A stretch of 64,000 nucleotides of DNA from Halogeometricum sp. S1BR25-6 (GCF_031624495.1 NZ_JAMQOP010000003.1:434001-498000); one strand, 5' to 3'. Positions 1-8,134 are shown, counted from the first letter of the stretch. The notes: a model not told the origin generated them from the letters alone. Made by a program: numbers and translations.

Positions 1-2
1 GC

Positions 3-1349
3 GGCGTGCCGGAGTCGACCGCCGACGGCGGCTACACGTTCGACACGATGATCGGGTACCGGCACAGTCTGTCGGCGCCCGAGTCGGTCTGCCGGGAGGG
101 AACGAGCTACGAGTTCGACGGCTGGAGCGACGGAGCGACCGACTCGGATCGGACGTACACCGTCCCGACCGCCGACGCGACCCTGACCGCGCAGTACGCC
201 GAAGTGGGGACGTGCGGCGGCGTCGCGGAGGAGAACGCTCCGCCCGAAATCGGGGATATCCCCGCGATAGAGTACACCGGCGAAGAGGTGACCGTCGACG
301 TGACCGAGTACGCGACCGACCCCGACGGTGACGAGGTGGACCCGTCGAGCGTCGCGATAGTCGAGGGCGCCGAGGAGGGGTCCGCGACGTCGAACGGCGA
401 CGGGACCGTCACGTACGACACCGAGGCCACGTCGGGGACCGACTCGTTCGCCGTCACCGTCAACGACACCCGAGGAGGGCAGTCCGCTCCGGCGACAGTC
501 GACGTGACCATCGACGTCGAAGACGGGGATGACGGCGACACCACGACGGAAACCGAAACTGAAACTGAGACCGAGAGCGGCGGAGGCGCCGAGGACGGGG
601 AGGACGCTGACCCGAGCGGCGGCGACGGGGACGTCGAACCGGACGACGAAGACGAGGCTCCGAGCGGCGGGAGCCTCGACGACGAGAACGACGAGGGCGG
701 GTCCGACGACGCTGACGGCGAAGACGACAGCGACGACGGCGGGTCGTCCGGCGGGTCCGGCGGCGGGTACTCCGGAGACGCCGGCGAGACGGCCTCCTTC
801 GAGCTATCGAACGCGACGCTCTCCGCGACGAACGTCTCGGTCGGTGACGCGGTGAACGCCTCCGCCGTCGTCGCCAACGTCGGCGACGCCGACGGCGCGA
901 CCACCGTGGACCTCACCGTCGGCGACGAGACGGTCGACGCCCGCGAACTCTCGCTCGAAGCGGGAGCCAGCGAGACGGTGACGCTGTCGCACTCCTTCGA
1001 GGAGTCCGGGACGTACGAACTGTCGCTCGGCGGGCGCTCCGTCGGGAACGTGACCGTCACGGACGCGACGGGGGCGAACGCGTCCGACGAGGGCGACGGG
1101 TCGTCGTCCGTCTCGACGGCGCAGACGGCCGGCGGCGACGAAAACGGGACCGCCGACAGCGAGGGCGGCGACGGAGACGCGGAGACGGCCGCGGTGACCG
1201 ACGAAGCGACGGTCACCGCGACCGAGACCGGCGCCGACCCGACCGCCACCGGCGAGACGAACTCAGGAACGCCCGGATTCGGTCCGGTCGTGGCGCTGCT
1301 CTCGGTGTTCCTCGGTGCCGCCGCGTTCGCGCGCCGGCGACGAACGTGA
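3..1349 (+). CDS. Surface protein, C-terminal part, PGF-CTERM anchored (5' truncated by window)
   Basis: The reading frame is open to the left edge, so this is the C-terminal portion of a larger exported protein. In order it shows a short beta module with the pattern YEFDGWSDG...TLTAQY, of the type found at the ends of haloarchaeal secreted enzymes; a cadherin/Ig-like module (about residues 82-170); a long acidic Gly/Ser/Asp/Glu linker with a Thr-Glu repeat; a CARDB-like domain (about residues 260-350); and a Thr-rich stalk. It ends in GTPGFGP, a hydrophobic helix and RRRRT, the PGF-CTERM signal that archaeosortase removes when a lipid anchor is attached. Many NxT/S sites suit N-glycosylation. 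The catalytic part, if there is one, lies upstream; a secreted PQQ-type sugar dehydrogenase is one possibility, unproven. Confidence 0.8.
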   Translation, partial: GVPESTADGGYTFDTMIGYRHSLSAPESVCREGTSYEFDGWSDGATDSDRTYTVPTADATLTAQYAEVGTCGGVAEENAPPEIGDIPAIEYTGEEVTVDVTEYATDPDGDEVDPSSVAIVEGAEEGSATSNGDGTVTYDTEATSGTDSFAVTVNDTRGGQSAPATVDVTIDVEDGDDGDTTTETETETETESGGGAEDGEDADPSGGDGDVEPDDEDEAPSGGSLDDENDEGGSDDADGEDDSDDGGSSGGSGGGYSGDAGETASFELSNATLSATNVSVGDAVNASAVVANVGDADGATTVDLTVGDETVDARELSLEAGASETVTLSHSFEESGTYELSLGGRSVGNVTVTDATGANASDEGDGSSSVSTAQTAGGDENGTADSEGGDGDAETAAVTDEATVTATETGADPTATGETNSGTPGFGPVVALLSVFLGAAAFARRRRT

Positions 1350-1420
1350 GCGAGTAGACGCGCTCGCGGTCGAGCTTCGGACTTCGACTTTTGAAATCGT
1401 ACGTGATACGGACGCCGCTC

Positions 1421-1442
1421 GAACAGCGGACGCGGTGGTGTC
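1421..1442 (+). repeat. Origin-type repeat copy 1 (downstream of orc)
   Basis: GAACAGCGGACGCGGTGGTG, one base from the consensus AACAGCGGACACGGTGGTG. It lies between the surface-protein gene and the 3' end of orc, so repeats sit on both sides of orc. Confidence 0.75.
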
Positions 1443-1488
1443 GAAAGCGAACGGCAGTCGGCACAGAGTCGGAAGGCTCCGGTCTCAA

Positions 1489-1510
1489 AACAGCGGACAC
1501 GGCGGTGTTC
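1489..1510 (+). repeat. Origin-type repeat copy 2 (downstream of orc)
   Basis: AACAGCGGACACGGCGGTG, one base from consensus, in the same orientation as copy 1 and about 47 bases from its end. Confidence 0.75.
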
Positions 1511-1541
1511 GGGACCGCGTCGAGCGCACCGGTGCGGGCGC

Positions 1542-2795
1542 CTACGCTCCGTGGAAGTCTTCGAGCGTCGTCGGTTCGTCGTCGCCATCGACGTAGGGGT
1601 TGATGCTGTCGTGGACGCCGACGAGTTCGACGGTGTCGGCCATCGCCGAGAGGATGAGTTCGACGTCCATGTCGAGCGCGTACTCCCGGTAGGTTCCGCC
1701 GCGTCGCCCCTCGTTTCGTTCGGTGACGGAGACGATGCCCAGCATGGCGAGTTCGCTCAGGTGGTCTCGCATCCGACGGGGGACGAGAGGGTCGCGGTTG
1801 GCGAGTTCGGCGAAGCGGGTGTAGCGAGGGCGGACGTCACGCGAGCGGATGGGCGTCTCTCCCTCCAGATCCAGGGTGAGGAGCGCGTAGAGAACGAGGT
1901 GGCCGTGCTCGGTGAGTCCGTTGATTCCCTCTTTGATACGGCCGCGTTCGAGCGCTCGACGTCCGCGTCGGACGTGACTCTCCTCGATGGAGTCGGTCTC
2001 CTCGTCGCGCGCCAGGTCGCCCGCCTTCATCAGGAGGTCGATGGACTGGCGAGCGTCGCCGGCGTCTTTCGCCCCGTAGGCGGCGCACAGCGGGATGACC
2101 TCCTCTGAGAGGACGCCCTCGTGGAAGGCAACTTCGGCGCGCTGTTGGAGGATGGCGCGGAGGTTTTCGGCGTTGTAGGCGGGGAAGTGAATCTCCTGTT
2201 CGCACAGCGAACTCTTGACTTTCGGCGAGAGGTCGTCGCGGAAAGAGAAGTCGTTCGAGATGCCGATGAGACCGATTTTGGCGACTTCGAGGTTACCGTT
2301 CGCGCGGGCGCGGGGGAGTTGATAGAGGATGCTGTCGTCGTTGACGTGGTCTATCTCGTCGAGGACGACGAGGACGCTGCCCGCCCGGTCGTCGAGTTCG
2401 TCCCAGAGCATCTCGTAAACCGAGGCGAGCGGGTAGCCCGTCGTGGATATCTGATTCGACTCCGAGCGGAGGCTGTTGACGAGGCGGGTGGCTATCTGGT
2501 AGGAGCTGGTGAGGCCGTCGCAGTTGAGAAAGGTGACCGAGAGGTCGATGTCGTCGTACTGCGCGGCGTCCTCCCGGAGGTGCGCGAGGAGATACTTCGT
2601 CGCCGCCGTCTTCCCCACGCCCGTCTTTCCGTAGAGGAAGATGTTGTTCGGTTGCTCGCCGTTGATGACGGGTTGGAGCGCCGCTTGGTACGTTCGGAGT
2701 TCCTCGTCGCGGCCGACCAACTGCTCGGGCTGATAATCCTCCCGCAGGGCGTCCCGGTCCCGGTAGATGTCGTTGTCCCGCTCGAACAGCGCCAT
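1542..2795 (-). CDS. orc: Orc1/Cdc6-type replication initiator
   Basis: AAA+ ATPase of the archaeal Orc1/Cdc6 family (417 aa), which binds origin repeats and loads MCM helicase. Walker A is GKTGVGKT (residues 56-63), Walker B is VLVVLDEID (131-139), sensor 1 lies near GISND (168-172) and a sensor-2-type arginine is in GDARQS (about 249). Residues about 310-400 form the C-terminal winged-helix DNA-binding domain. The ATG at 2795 is chosen because MALFERDNDIYRDRDAL is the usual start of haloarchaeal Orc proteins and a TATA box lies about 28 bases before it; the longer frame upstream reads through the promoter and a repeat. Its 5' side faces the repeat-rich region, as expected for an origin-linked initiator. 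Haloarchaea carry many orc paralogues and I cannot say which this is. Confidence 0.95.
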   Translation of the reverse strand: MALFERDNDIYRDRDALREDYQPEQLVGRDEELRTYQAALQPVINGEQPNNIFLYGKTGVGKTAATKYLLAHLREDAAQYDDIDLSVTFLNCDGLTSSYQIATRLVNSLRSESNQISTTGYPLASVYEMLWDELDDRAGSVLVVLDEIDHVNDDSILYQLPRARANGNLEVAKIGLIGISNDFSFRDDLSPKVKSSLCEQEIHFPAYNAENLRAILQQRAEVAFHEGVLSEEVIPLCAAYGAKDAGDARQSIDLLMKAGDLARDEETDSIEESHVRRGRRALERGRIKEGINGLTEHGHLVLYALLTLDLEGETPIRSRDVRPRYTRFAELANRDPLVPRRMRDHLSELAMLGIVSVTERNEGRRGGTYREYALDMDVELILSAMADTVELVGVHDSINPYVDGDDEPTTLEDFHGA

Positions 2796-2820
2796 GGACA
2801 CGTCCTCACGGGCACTATTG

Positions 2821-2826
2821 ATAAAA
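2821..2826 (-). promoter_or_regulatory. TATA box of orc
   Basis: The minus strand reads TTTTAT, centred about 28 bases before the orc ATG, predicting a leaderless transcript. It directly abuts a repeat copy at 2827-2855. Confidence 0.6.
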
Positions 2827-2855
2827 CCACCGCGTCCGGAGTGTCCGCTGTTCTG
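2827..2855 (-). repeat. Origin-type repeat copy 3, at the orc promoter
   Basis: The minus strand reads CAGAACAGCGGACAC, then a short interruption and ACGCGGTGG. The left half is perfect and the right half is displaced. It sits immediately upstream of the orc TATA box. Confidence 0.6.
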
Positions 2856-2878
2856 TCCGTATATAAAGAACGGCGAGA

Positions 2879-2908
2879 ACACACCCCCTCCACTTTGTCC
2901 GCAGTTCC
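2879..2908 (-). repeat. Origin-type repeat copy 4, with G-string
   Basis: The minus strand reads GGAACTGCGGACAAAGTGG followed by AGGGGGTGTGT. It is the inverted partner of the copy at 3158-3188, sharing the same G-rich tail. Confidence 0.7.
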
Positions 2909-2917
2909 GGCGCGAGC

Positions 2918-2938
2918 GGGGGTGGGGGGGAGTGGCGG
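2918..2938 (+). repeat. G-rich arm, left, of inverted pair
   Basis: Reads GGGGGTGGGGGGGAGTGGC. The reverse complement of the arm at 3126-3146 is nearly the same (six Gs, T, seven Gs, then TAGCCGG). Confidence 0.7.
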
Positions 2939-3125
2939 TCGGAACGATGGTCCTTTTGGGCCGACAGATTTATTATATCACACCGCAAGTTACTCCGTAG
3001 TCCTCTTAGAGCGGAGAACGAGAGAGATATCGAACGAGTTCCCCGCGTTCAAGCGGTTCGAACCGGGATATCGCCGGATGCTCTCGCGCGGTGGCCGCCG
3101 CGTCGCCCCAGACGGAAGCGGTTCT

Positions 3126-3146
3126 CCGGCTACCCCCCCACCCCCC
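3126..3146 (-). repeat. G-rich arm, right, of inverted pair
   Basis: The plus strand reads CCGGCTACCCCCCCACCCC and onward, inverted relative to 2918-2938 and placed symmetrically about the AT-rich core. Confidence 0.7.
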
Positions 3147-3157
3147 TTCGACGGGCA

Positions 3158-3188
3158 GAACAGCGGACACGGTGGAGGGGGTGTGTGG
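3158..3188 (+). repeat. Origin-type repeat copy 5, with G-string
   Basis: GAACAGCGGACACGGTGG followed by AGGGGGTGTGTGG. It matches the consensus perfectly over its core and mirrors the copy at 2879-2908. Confidence 0.85.
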
Positions 3189-3401
3189 ACCGAACGACGG
3201 ACGACGCCACAGAACGTGGGACCGGTGACCGGCCTCTTCATCTGTCAGCGGCCATCTCGACACCGAACACGCAGGAATACGCTCGAGAAAGTAACACAGC
3301 CGGAAAGTCCCGTGTTCGGACTCCCGTTCGACGACCTCCGGACTGGCGGACGTGGAACCTCTTGGGTCCGTCCCAGTATCGTATCTCCTCTCGTCGCCGA
3401 A

Positions 3402-3425
3402 GAACAGCGGACACGGTGGTGTGGG
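3402..3425 (+). repeat. Origin-type repeat copy 6
   Basis: GAACAGCGGACACGGTGGTG followed by TGGG; a perfect core. Confidence 0.85.
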
Positions 3426-3550
3426 TCGGACGGTTTGAGAGCCTATCCGAGGCGGGGACCAACTGTTCCGGCCACCGCGGAGCAGATGCGCAACGCGCGA
3501 GTGACGGCCGTTCCGAATCCCGTGTTATCGGCCGCCGTCCGTGAGTTACT

Positions 3551-3569
3551 CCGGACGAGGTGGTGTCGA
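3551..3569 (+). repeat. Degenerate origin-type repeat copy 7
   Basis: CCGGACGAGGTGGTGTCG keeps only the right half of the motif. Confidence 0.4.
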
Positions 3570-3684
3570 CGACCGAAGCCGACCCGACTGCTCGGTCCGA
3601 CCGACGGGTCGTCGTGGGACCGGTGCAGTGTAACCGAGAGCGATGCGACCGACCGTCGGGAGGCCCGAGCGGGTCCGCCCACCG

Positions 3685-3708
3685 GAACGGCGGACACGGT
3701 GGTGTGTC
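3685..3708 (+). repeat. Origin-type repeat copy 8
   Basis: GAACGGCGGACACGGTGGTG followed by TGTC; one mismatch to the core. Confidence 0.8.
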
Positions 3709-3833
3709 CCTCGATAGCGCCGCCGGAGCGACCGACCGACTGGGGCCGCCGGTTTCACACGAGCACGAGCGCAACCGAATCACGCCGAACTGCGAGCCGT
3801 CCCACCCCACAGACCGAGAACGACCGCCTCCTG

Positions 3834-3856
3834 AACACCACCCCGTCCGCTGTTCC
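3834..3856 (-). repeat. Origin-type repeat copy 9
   Basis: The minus strand reads GGAACAGCGGACGGGGTGG then TGTT; opposite orientation to copies 5, 6 and 8, and closest to the downstream gene. Confidence 0.75.
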
Positions 3857-3937
3857 GTGTACGCTCTCTGCCGCCCGTCTCTCTTCGGCGCCGACGAAAG
3901 TGCTTAGAGTTAAGTCCGGTCCCCGAGTGCGGCGAAC

Positions 3938-4360
3938 ATGGTCAAGCTCGACGACGTGGACCCGGACGAACTTCGTCGCGCACTCGCGGATGCGGGGTCG
4001 GCGAAGGAGGCGAAACGTCTCGTCGTCGCCTTGGATTACCTCGACGGTGTCGCGGTGTCCGTCCTCGCGGAGCGCTACGGTATCCCCCGCTCGACCCTCT
4101 ACTACTGGCTCGACAGATTCGAGGCCGAACCGGTAGCCGAGGCCATAACCGACGAGGACCGCCCGGGTCGCCCGCGAAAGCTCGACGACGGGGACCGACG
4201 GCGACTGCAGGACCACCTCGACGCGGCCCCGACCGAACACGGGTACGAGGGCGACCAGTGGACTCCCGAACTCGTCAGGGACCACGTCGAACGGACGTTC
4301 GGGGTCTCCTACTCCGTCGGACACGTCCGCCGACTGCTTCGAGAACTGCGGACGTCCTGA
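3938..4360 (+). CDS. HTH protein derived from an IS630-type transposase N-terminus
   Basis: A 140-aa protein with two helix-turn-helix units. The first (about residues 30-65) contains VLAERYGIPRSTLYYWLDRF, like the homeodomain-like N-terminus of IS630/Tc1 transposases. The second (about 80-138) follows the linker RPGRPRKL and ends WTPELVRDHVERTFGVSYS plus a recognition helix. The DDE catalytic domain is absent and no terminal repeats are visible, so this is a stand-alone DNA binder rather than an active element. A TATA-like stretch lies at 3903-3912, about 30 bases before the ATG. It sits between the origin repeats and rdfA, on the same strand as rdfA. Whether it is a domesticated regulator or an old relic is open; the frame is intact with normal haloarchaeal composition. 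Confidence 0.75.
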   Translation: MVKLDDVDPDELRRALADAGSAKEAKRLVVALDYLDGVAVSVLAERYGIPRSTLYYWLDRFEAEPVAEAITDEDRPGRPRKLDDGDRRRLQDHLDAAPTEHGYEGDQWTPELVRDHVERTFGVSYSVGHVRRLLRELRTS

Positions 4361-4617
4361 CTCGTCGATCTCTAATTCGTTTCGTCTCCTCGGCGGGCGC
4401 CGACCCCCGTCATGTCCGACCAGATGCGACCGGGTCCGGCAGGGTACGCTCGGCGGGTCGACTGGATCTAACACGAGTCGGAACGACCCCGAACACGAGT
4501 CCGGGCGATTTCGACCGGACCGACGCGGGTTCGCGCGAGTTCATGATGTGCCTCGTGACCAGCCGGGAAACGAGGCGGAACGTATTTACTGGCGCGCCCT
4601 CTCACTTCTACCGTTCA

Positions 4618-5283
4618 ATGAGTAGCGAGGAGAACGAGACGGCGAAACGCGGACGCCGAAGTAAAGTCCGCCGGCTCATCGACGAGTACGGTCTCGACGG
4701 GGAGGGCGAGCGACTGGAAAACCTGTGGACGGCGGCCCGTGACGACCGTCTAAGCCTCCGCGAACTCGCCGACGACTTCAACCGACGGCTGCTTCGCGCG
4801 GTGATGGTCGAGGCGGGAATGAACCCCCTCGACGGCGAAGTCGAAAACACCTACCGCCTGTTGACCGCCGACGACGTCTCGAGCGGGATGCAGACGCAGG
4901 CGAAACAGACGCTCGAACGCGAGGGAATCGATACCGAGAGTCTCCAGAAAGATTTCGTCTCTCACCAGGCGATACACACCTACCTGACGAAGTACCGCGG
5001 TGTCAAGCGTGACGAGCAGACGGACGAAGACCGCGTACAGAAGGGTCTCGACACTATTCAGCGGCTCCGGAGCAGGACGGCCGCCGTCTCCGAGAACATC
5101 GTCGAAAATTTGGCGAACACCGACCGGATTCAGATCGGCGAGTTCGAGGTGCTCGTCGACGTCCGCGTGTTCTGCCGAGACTGCGGAACGCAGTACGACG
5201 TCCAAGACCTCCTAGAAGAGGGTCGCTGTGAGTGTGGCGGCGAACTCGCCGCCGCCGCGGGCGAGACGAACGCGACGGAGTAA
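4618..5283 (+). CDS. rdfA: Rod-determining factor RdfA
   Basis: A 221-aa protein recognised as RdfA, which in Haloferax is needed for the rod shape and is encoded beside an SMC-related sph gene, as here. It begins with a basic patch (AKRGRRSKVRRL) followed by a helical, HTH-like domain (about residues 15-140). It ends in a small cysteine motif: C186xxC189 and C204xC206, likely a zinc ribbon. The ATG at 4618 is preferred over far upstream starts because a TATTTA element at 4583-4588 predicts transcription starting just before it, and the extra upstream sequence is non-coding in character. The sph gene follows after 138 bases on the same strand. RdfA is reported as membrane-associated in Haloferax, but no transmembrane segment is evident here. 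Confidence 0.85.
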   Translation: MSSEENETAKRGRRSKVRRLIDEYGLDGEGERLENLWTAARDDRLSLRELADDFNRRLLRAVMVEAGMNPLDGEVENTYRLLTADDVSSGMQTQAKQTLEREGIDTESLQKDFVSHQAIHTYLTKYRGVKRDEQTDEDRVQKGLDTIQRLRSRTAAVSENIVENLANTDRIQIGEFEVLVDVRVFCRDCGTQYDVQDLLEEGRCECGGELAAAAGETNATE

Positions 5284-5392
5284 CTCTCTTTTGCAGAGCC
5301 ACGAGGCGCCCGCGACACCCGCTCAGCGGCGTCGGCGTCCGGTAACCTTACAGCGGTATTTCTGTAACGCCCTTCTGCCGTGTACTGAAGTA

Positions 5393-5398
5393 TTATAT
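5393..5398 (+). promoter_or_regulatory. TATA box of sph
   Basis: TTATAT centred 26-27 bases before the ATG at 5422, predicting a leaderless sph transcript separate from rdfA. Confidence 0.65.
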
Positions 5399-5421
5399 GC
5401 TCTCGCCCAGAGTCATGAGCT

Positions 5422-7365
5422 ATGAGTCAGGCACAGTCTGCGGCAGAGGCCGTCACGCTCCACGTCGAGAATATCGGCGGTATCGCGGAGACGACGGTCG
5501 AGTTCGGTCCCGGCGTCACGGCGCTCGCGGGCCGGAACGCGACGAACCGAACGTCCCTCTTGCAGTCCATCATGGCGGCTCTCGGCAGCGACAGCGCGTC
5601 GCTGAAAGGCGACGCCGACGAGGGATCCGTGAGCCTCACCGTCGGAGACCGAACCTACACTCGGACGCTGAAGCGGCGCGGAAGCACCATCGTCACCGAA
5701 GGCGACCCGTATCTCGAAGACGCGACGCTCGCCGACCTATTCGCGTTCCTTCTGGAGTCGAACGAGTCCCGGCAGGCCGTCGCTCGCGGCGACGACCTCC
5801 GCGAACTCATCATGCGGCCCATCGACACCGACGCCATCCAGACGCAGATTCGCGAACTCGAAGAGGAGAAACGCGAGGTCGACAACGAGATATCCGACCT
5901 CGACTCGCTGGACGGGCGACTCCCCGAACTCGAGGAGGAGCGGCAGTCGCTGAAAGAACAGATCGAGGAGAAACGCACCGAGTTGGAGGAGAAAGAACAG
6001 GAGATAGAGGAGGCGGACGCCAACATCGAGCAGTCCCGCGACGACCGCGACGAGTTGGAGTCCCGACTGGACGACCTCAAGGAGGCGCGGTCGGATCTCG
6101 AGGACGTTCGGTACGATATCGACGCCGAGGGCGAGAGCATCGAGGCGCTCGAATCCGAGCGCGAGGAACTGACGACCGAGCGCGCGGAGATACCCGACGA
6201 ACTCGACGGGGGCGACGAGATAGAGTCGCAGATCGCGGACCTCCGCGACCGGATGCAGCGGGTCGACTCCAGCGTCAATCAGCTTCAGACGGTCATCCAG
6301 TTCAACGAGGACATGCTGGAGGGGACCAGCGCCGACGTCGCCGCCGCCCTCCGCGACGAGGACCAGGACGGCTCGGTCACCGACGCCCTCGTCGACTCCG
6401 ACACCGTCGTCTGCTGGACGTGCGGAACCGAGGTCGAGACGAGCCAGATCGAAGAGACGGTCGACCGACTCCGTTCGCTCCGCCGCGAGAAGCTCGACCA
6501 GCGCAACGACTTGCGCGACGAGATTGACGACCTCGAAGACGAGCGGAACGAACTCGAACAGCTCCACCGGCGCCGCGGTCAACTCGACGACCGGGTTCAG
6601 AGCATCGACCAGGAACTCGACCGCCGCCGCGACCGACGCGAGTCGCTGAAGGAGGAGCGCGAAGAACTCACCAGTCGCGTGGAGACGCTGGAGTCGGAAG
6701 TCGAGACGCTCGAATCCCGCGACTACGGCGACGTCCTCGAACTGCACCGCGAGGCGAACCAACTCGAGTTCGAGATCGGTCGGCTCGAAAACGACCTCGA
6801 CTCGACGGAGTCGGAGGTCGAGTCGGTCGAGTCCCGACTCGACGACCGCGAGGGATTAGAGCAGCGCCGCGAAGAGATCGCAGACGAACTCGCCGACCTC
6901 CGGACGAAGATCGAGCGCATCGAGTCCGAGGCCATCGAGGAGTTCAACAGTCACATGGATACCGTCCTCGACATCCTCGACTACGGCAACCTCGACCGCA
7001 TCTGGATCGAGCGCACCGAACAGACCGTCCGCGAGGGTCGCCGGAAGGTGCAGAAGTCGATGTTCGACATGCACATCATCCGGAGCGCCGATAACGGCAC
7101 CACCTACGAGGACACCATCGACCACCTCTCCGAGAGCGAACGCGAGGTCACCGGACTCGTCTTCGCCCTCGCGGGGTATCTGGTCCACGACGTGCACGAG
7201 ACGGTGCCGTTCATCCTCCTCGACTCCCTGGAAGCCATCGACTCCGGGCGCATCGCCCAACTCGTCGACTACATCAGCGAGTACGCCGACTACACCGTCG
7301 CCGCACTCCTCCCCGAGGACGCGGCGGCGTTGGACGACGACTACGAACGCATCCAAGAGATCTAG
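5422..7365 (+). CDS. sph: Archaea-specific SMC-related protein Sph
   Basis: A 647-aa SMC/Rad50-like ATPase: N-terminal half-ATPase, long coiled coil (about residues 140-310 and 350-510), a central CxxC (C331/C334 in VVCWTCGTEVE) like the Rad50 zinc hook, and a C-terminal half-ATPase. The nucleotide loop reads GRNATNRTS (37-45) instead of a GxxGxGKS P-loop, typical of the Sph family and lacking the Walker A lysine. An ABC-signature-like LSESEREVTGL and a Walker-B-like VPFILLDSLEAID lie near residues 565-610; the last has Ser where SMC proteins have the catalytic Glu. ATP hydrolysis may therefore be weak or atypical. Pairing with rdfA matches the known Haloferax locus and suggests a role in chromosome organisation or shape. 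Confidence 0.88.
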   Translation: MSQAQSAAEAVTLHVENIGGIAETTVEFGPGVTALAGRNATNRTSLLQSIMAALGSDSASLKGDADEGSVSLTVGDRTYTRTLKRRGSTIVTEGDPYLEDATLADLFAFLLESNESRQAVARGDDLRELIMRPIDTDAIQTQIRELEEEKREVDNEISDLDSLDGRLPELEEERQSLKEQIEEKRTELEEKEQEIEEADANIEQSRDDRDELESRLDDLKEARSDLEDVRYDIDAEGESIEALESEREELTTERAEIPDELDGGDEIESQIADLRDRMQRVDSSVNQLQTVIQFNEDMLEGTSADVAAALRDEDQDGSVTDALVDSDTVVCWTCGTEVETSQIEETVDRLRSLRREKLDQRNDLRDEIDDLEDERNELEQLHRRRGQLDDRVQSIDQELDRRRDRRESLKEEREELTSRVETLESEVETLESRDYGDVLELHREANQLEFEIGRLENDLDSTESEVESVESRLDDREGLEQRREEIADELADLRTKIERIESEAIEEFNSHMDTVLDILDYGNLDRIWIERTEQTVREGRRKVQKSMFDMHIIRSADNGTTYEDTIDHLSESEREVTGLVFALAGYLVHDVHETVPFILLDSLEAIDSGRIAQLVDYISEYADYTVAALLPEDAAALDDDYERIQEI

Positions 7366-8134
7366 CGGTCCCTCTTTTCGTCTCTTCCGCGCGCCGGCGT
7401 GTCGGGGAAAGCGGCCGTCCGCACCGAGCACACCCTCGGGAAACATATTCCGTTGCACAGCGCTACTCTTTCCGTCAACGCTTCGTGCGAACTCGTCGCC
7501 GTAGATACGTTACGAATGTAATCTTGTCATAGCCGACTGAAGCTACTCTCTCTTTCGGCTCGGCCTCTTTCGATAGAAATCCGCGGCGTCGACGCGAACT
7601 CTGCGGCGAGAATCTCCGAGTCGGACACTCGTTTTTTTCTTTTCTCAGTTTTCCCTTCGGCCCTTCGACCCGTCTTCTCTTGTCCAATTACTTCTTTTCT
7701 ACTCCCGCGTTCTCTCCCCTCCCGATATCGAAAAGGAGTGCACGAGTCAGTCGTCCCCTCTTTGTCCTCCCCCGATAGCCTTCCAGTATCATATACGATT
7801 CTGGATGCGGAAATTTCTAAAAATTCTAAAATATGCAAAAATTTAGCAGACGAAATGTCGATACACTGAAGATAGAATCAAAAATAGAGAGAAATATAGA
7901 TAATAGTAGATCCGAGCACCTACCGGTGATTACCAGAAAAAATACTCGGGAATTCTCTTCTTTCTAACGTCTCTCGGCGCCGCTGACCGAACGACGGGGT
8001 CCACGATACAGAAAATATTTATCAACGAATCCACGATTTAGAGTTGGTATCTGATAGTGTGATGATGGGAATACGGCTCTTTGGCTTCGTAGCACAGTGG
8101 TAAGTCGATCACACTGACAAGATAACAGCAAACT
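7366..8134. other. Long AT- and pyrimidine-rich intergenic leader
   Basis: No coding sequence is credible here. About 7540-7760 is strongly pyrimidine-biased on the plus strand, with T-tracts such as 7632-7645 that could terminate transcription. About 7790-7900 is unusually AT-rich and includes AAATTCTAAAATATGC, a motif shared with the DNA upstream of parA. The segment next to the S-layer gene holds its promoter. Confidence 0.6.
8015..8022 (+). promoter_or_regulatory. Probable TATA box of the S-layer-type gene
   Basis: ATATTTAT, preceded by a purine-rich BRE-like GAAA. It predicts a start near 8045 and a leader of about 90 bases, long for a haloarchaeon but seen for highly expressed surface-layer genes. 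Confidence 0.45.

Larger units (their letters stand above)
2796..3937. other. Putative replication origin (intergenic)
   Basis: This 1.1-kb stretch between orc and the next gene holds no credible coding sequence. It contains at least six copies or partial copies of one ~20-bp motif in both orientations, two G-rich inverted arms, and between the arms an AT-rich segment (about 2961-2995, containing TTTATTATATCA) suited to duplex unwinding. An orc gene next to inverted initiator-binding repeats around an AT-rich core is the standard layout of archaeal origins. The repeat does not look like the common haloarchaeal oriC1 box (TCCAGTGGAAAC type), so it would define another Orc specificity class. 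Function is inferred from layout. Confidence 0.8.

Noticed and set aside
107..1588. 493-codon frame antisense to the surface-protein gene
   Set aside because: Ser/Pro-rich mirror of the acidic Gly/Ser/Asp sense protein.
2121..4136. 671-codon open frame on the plus strand across orc and the origin
   Set aside because: It runs antisense to a clear Orc1/Cdc6 gene and through origin repeats; composition is not protein-like.
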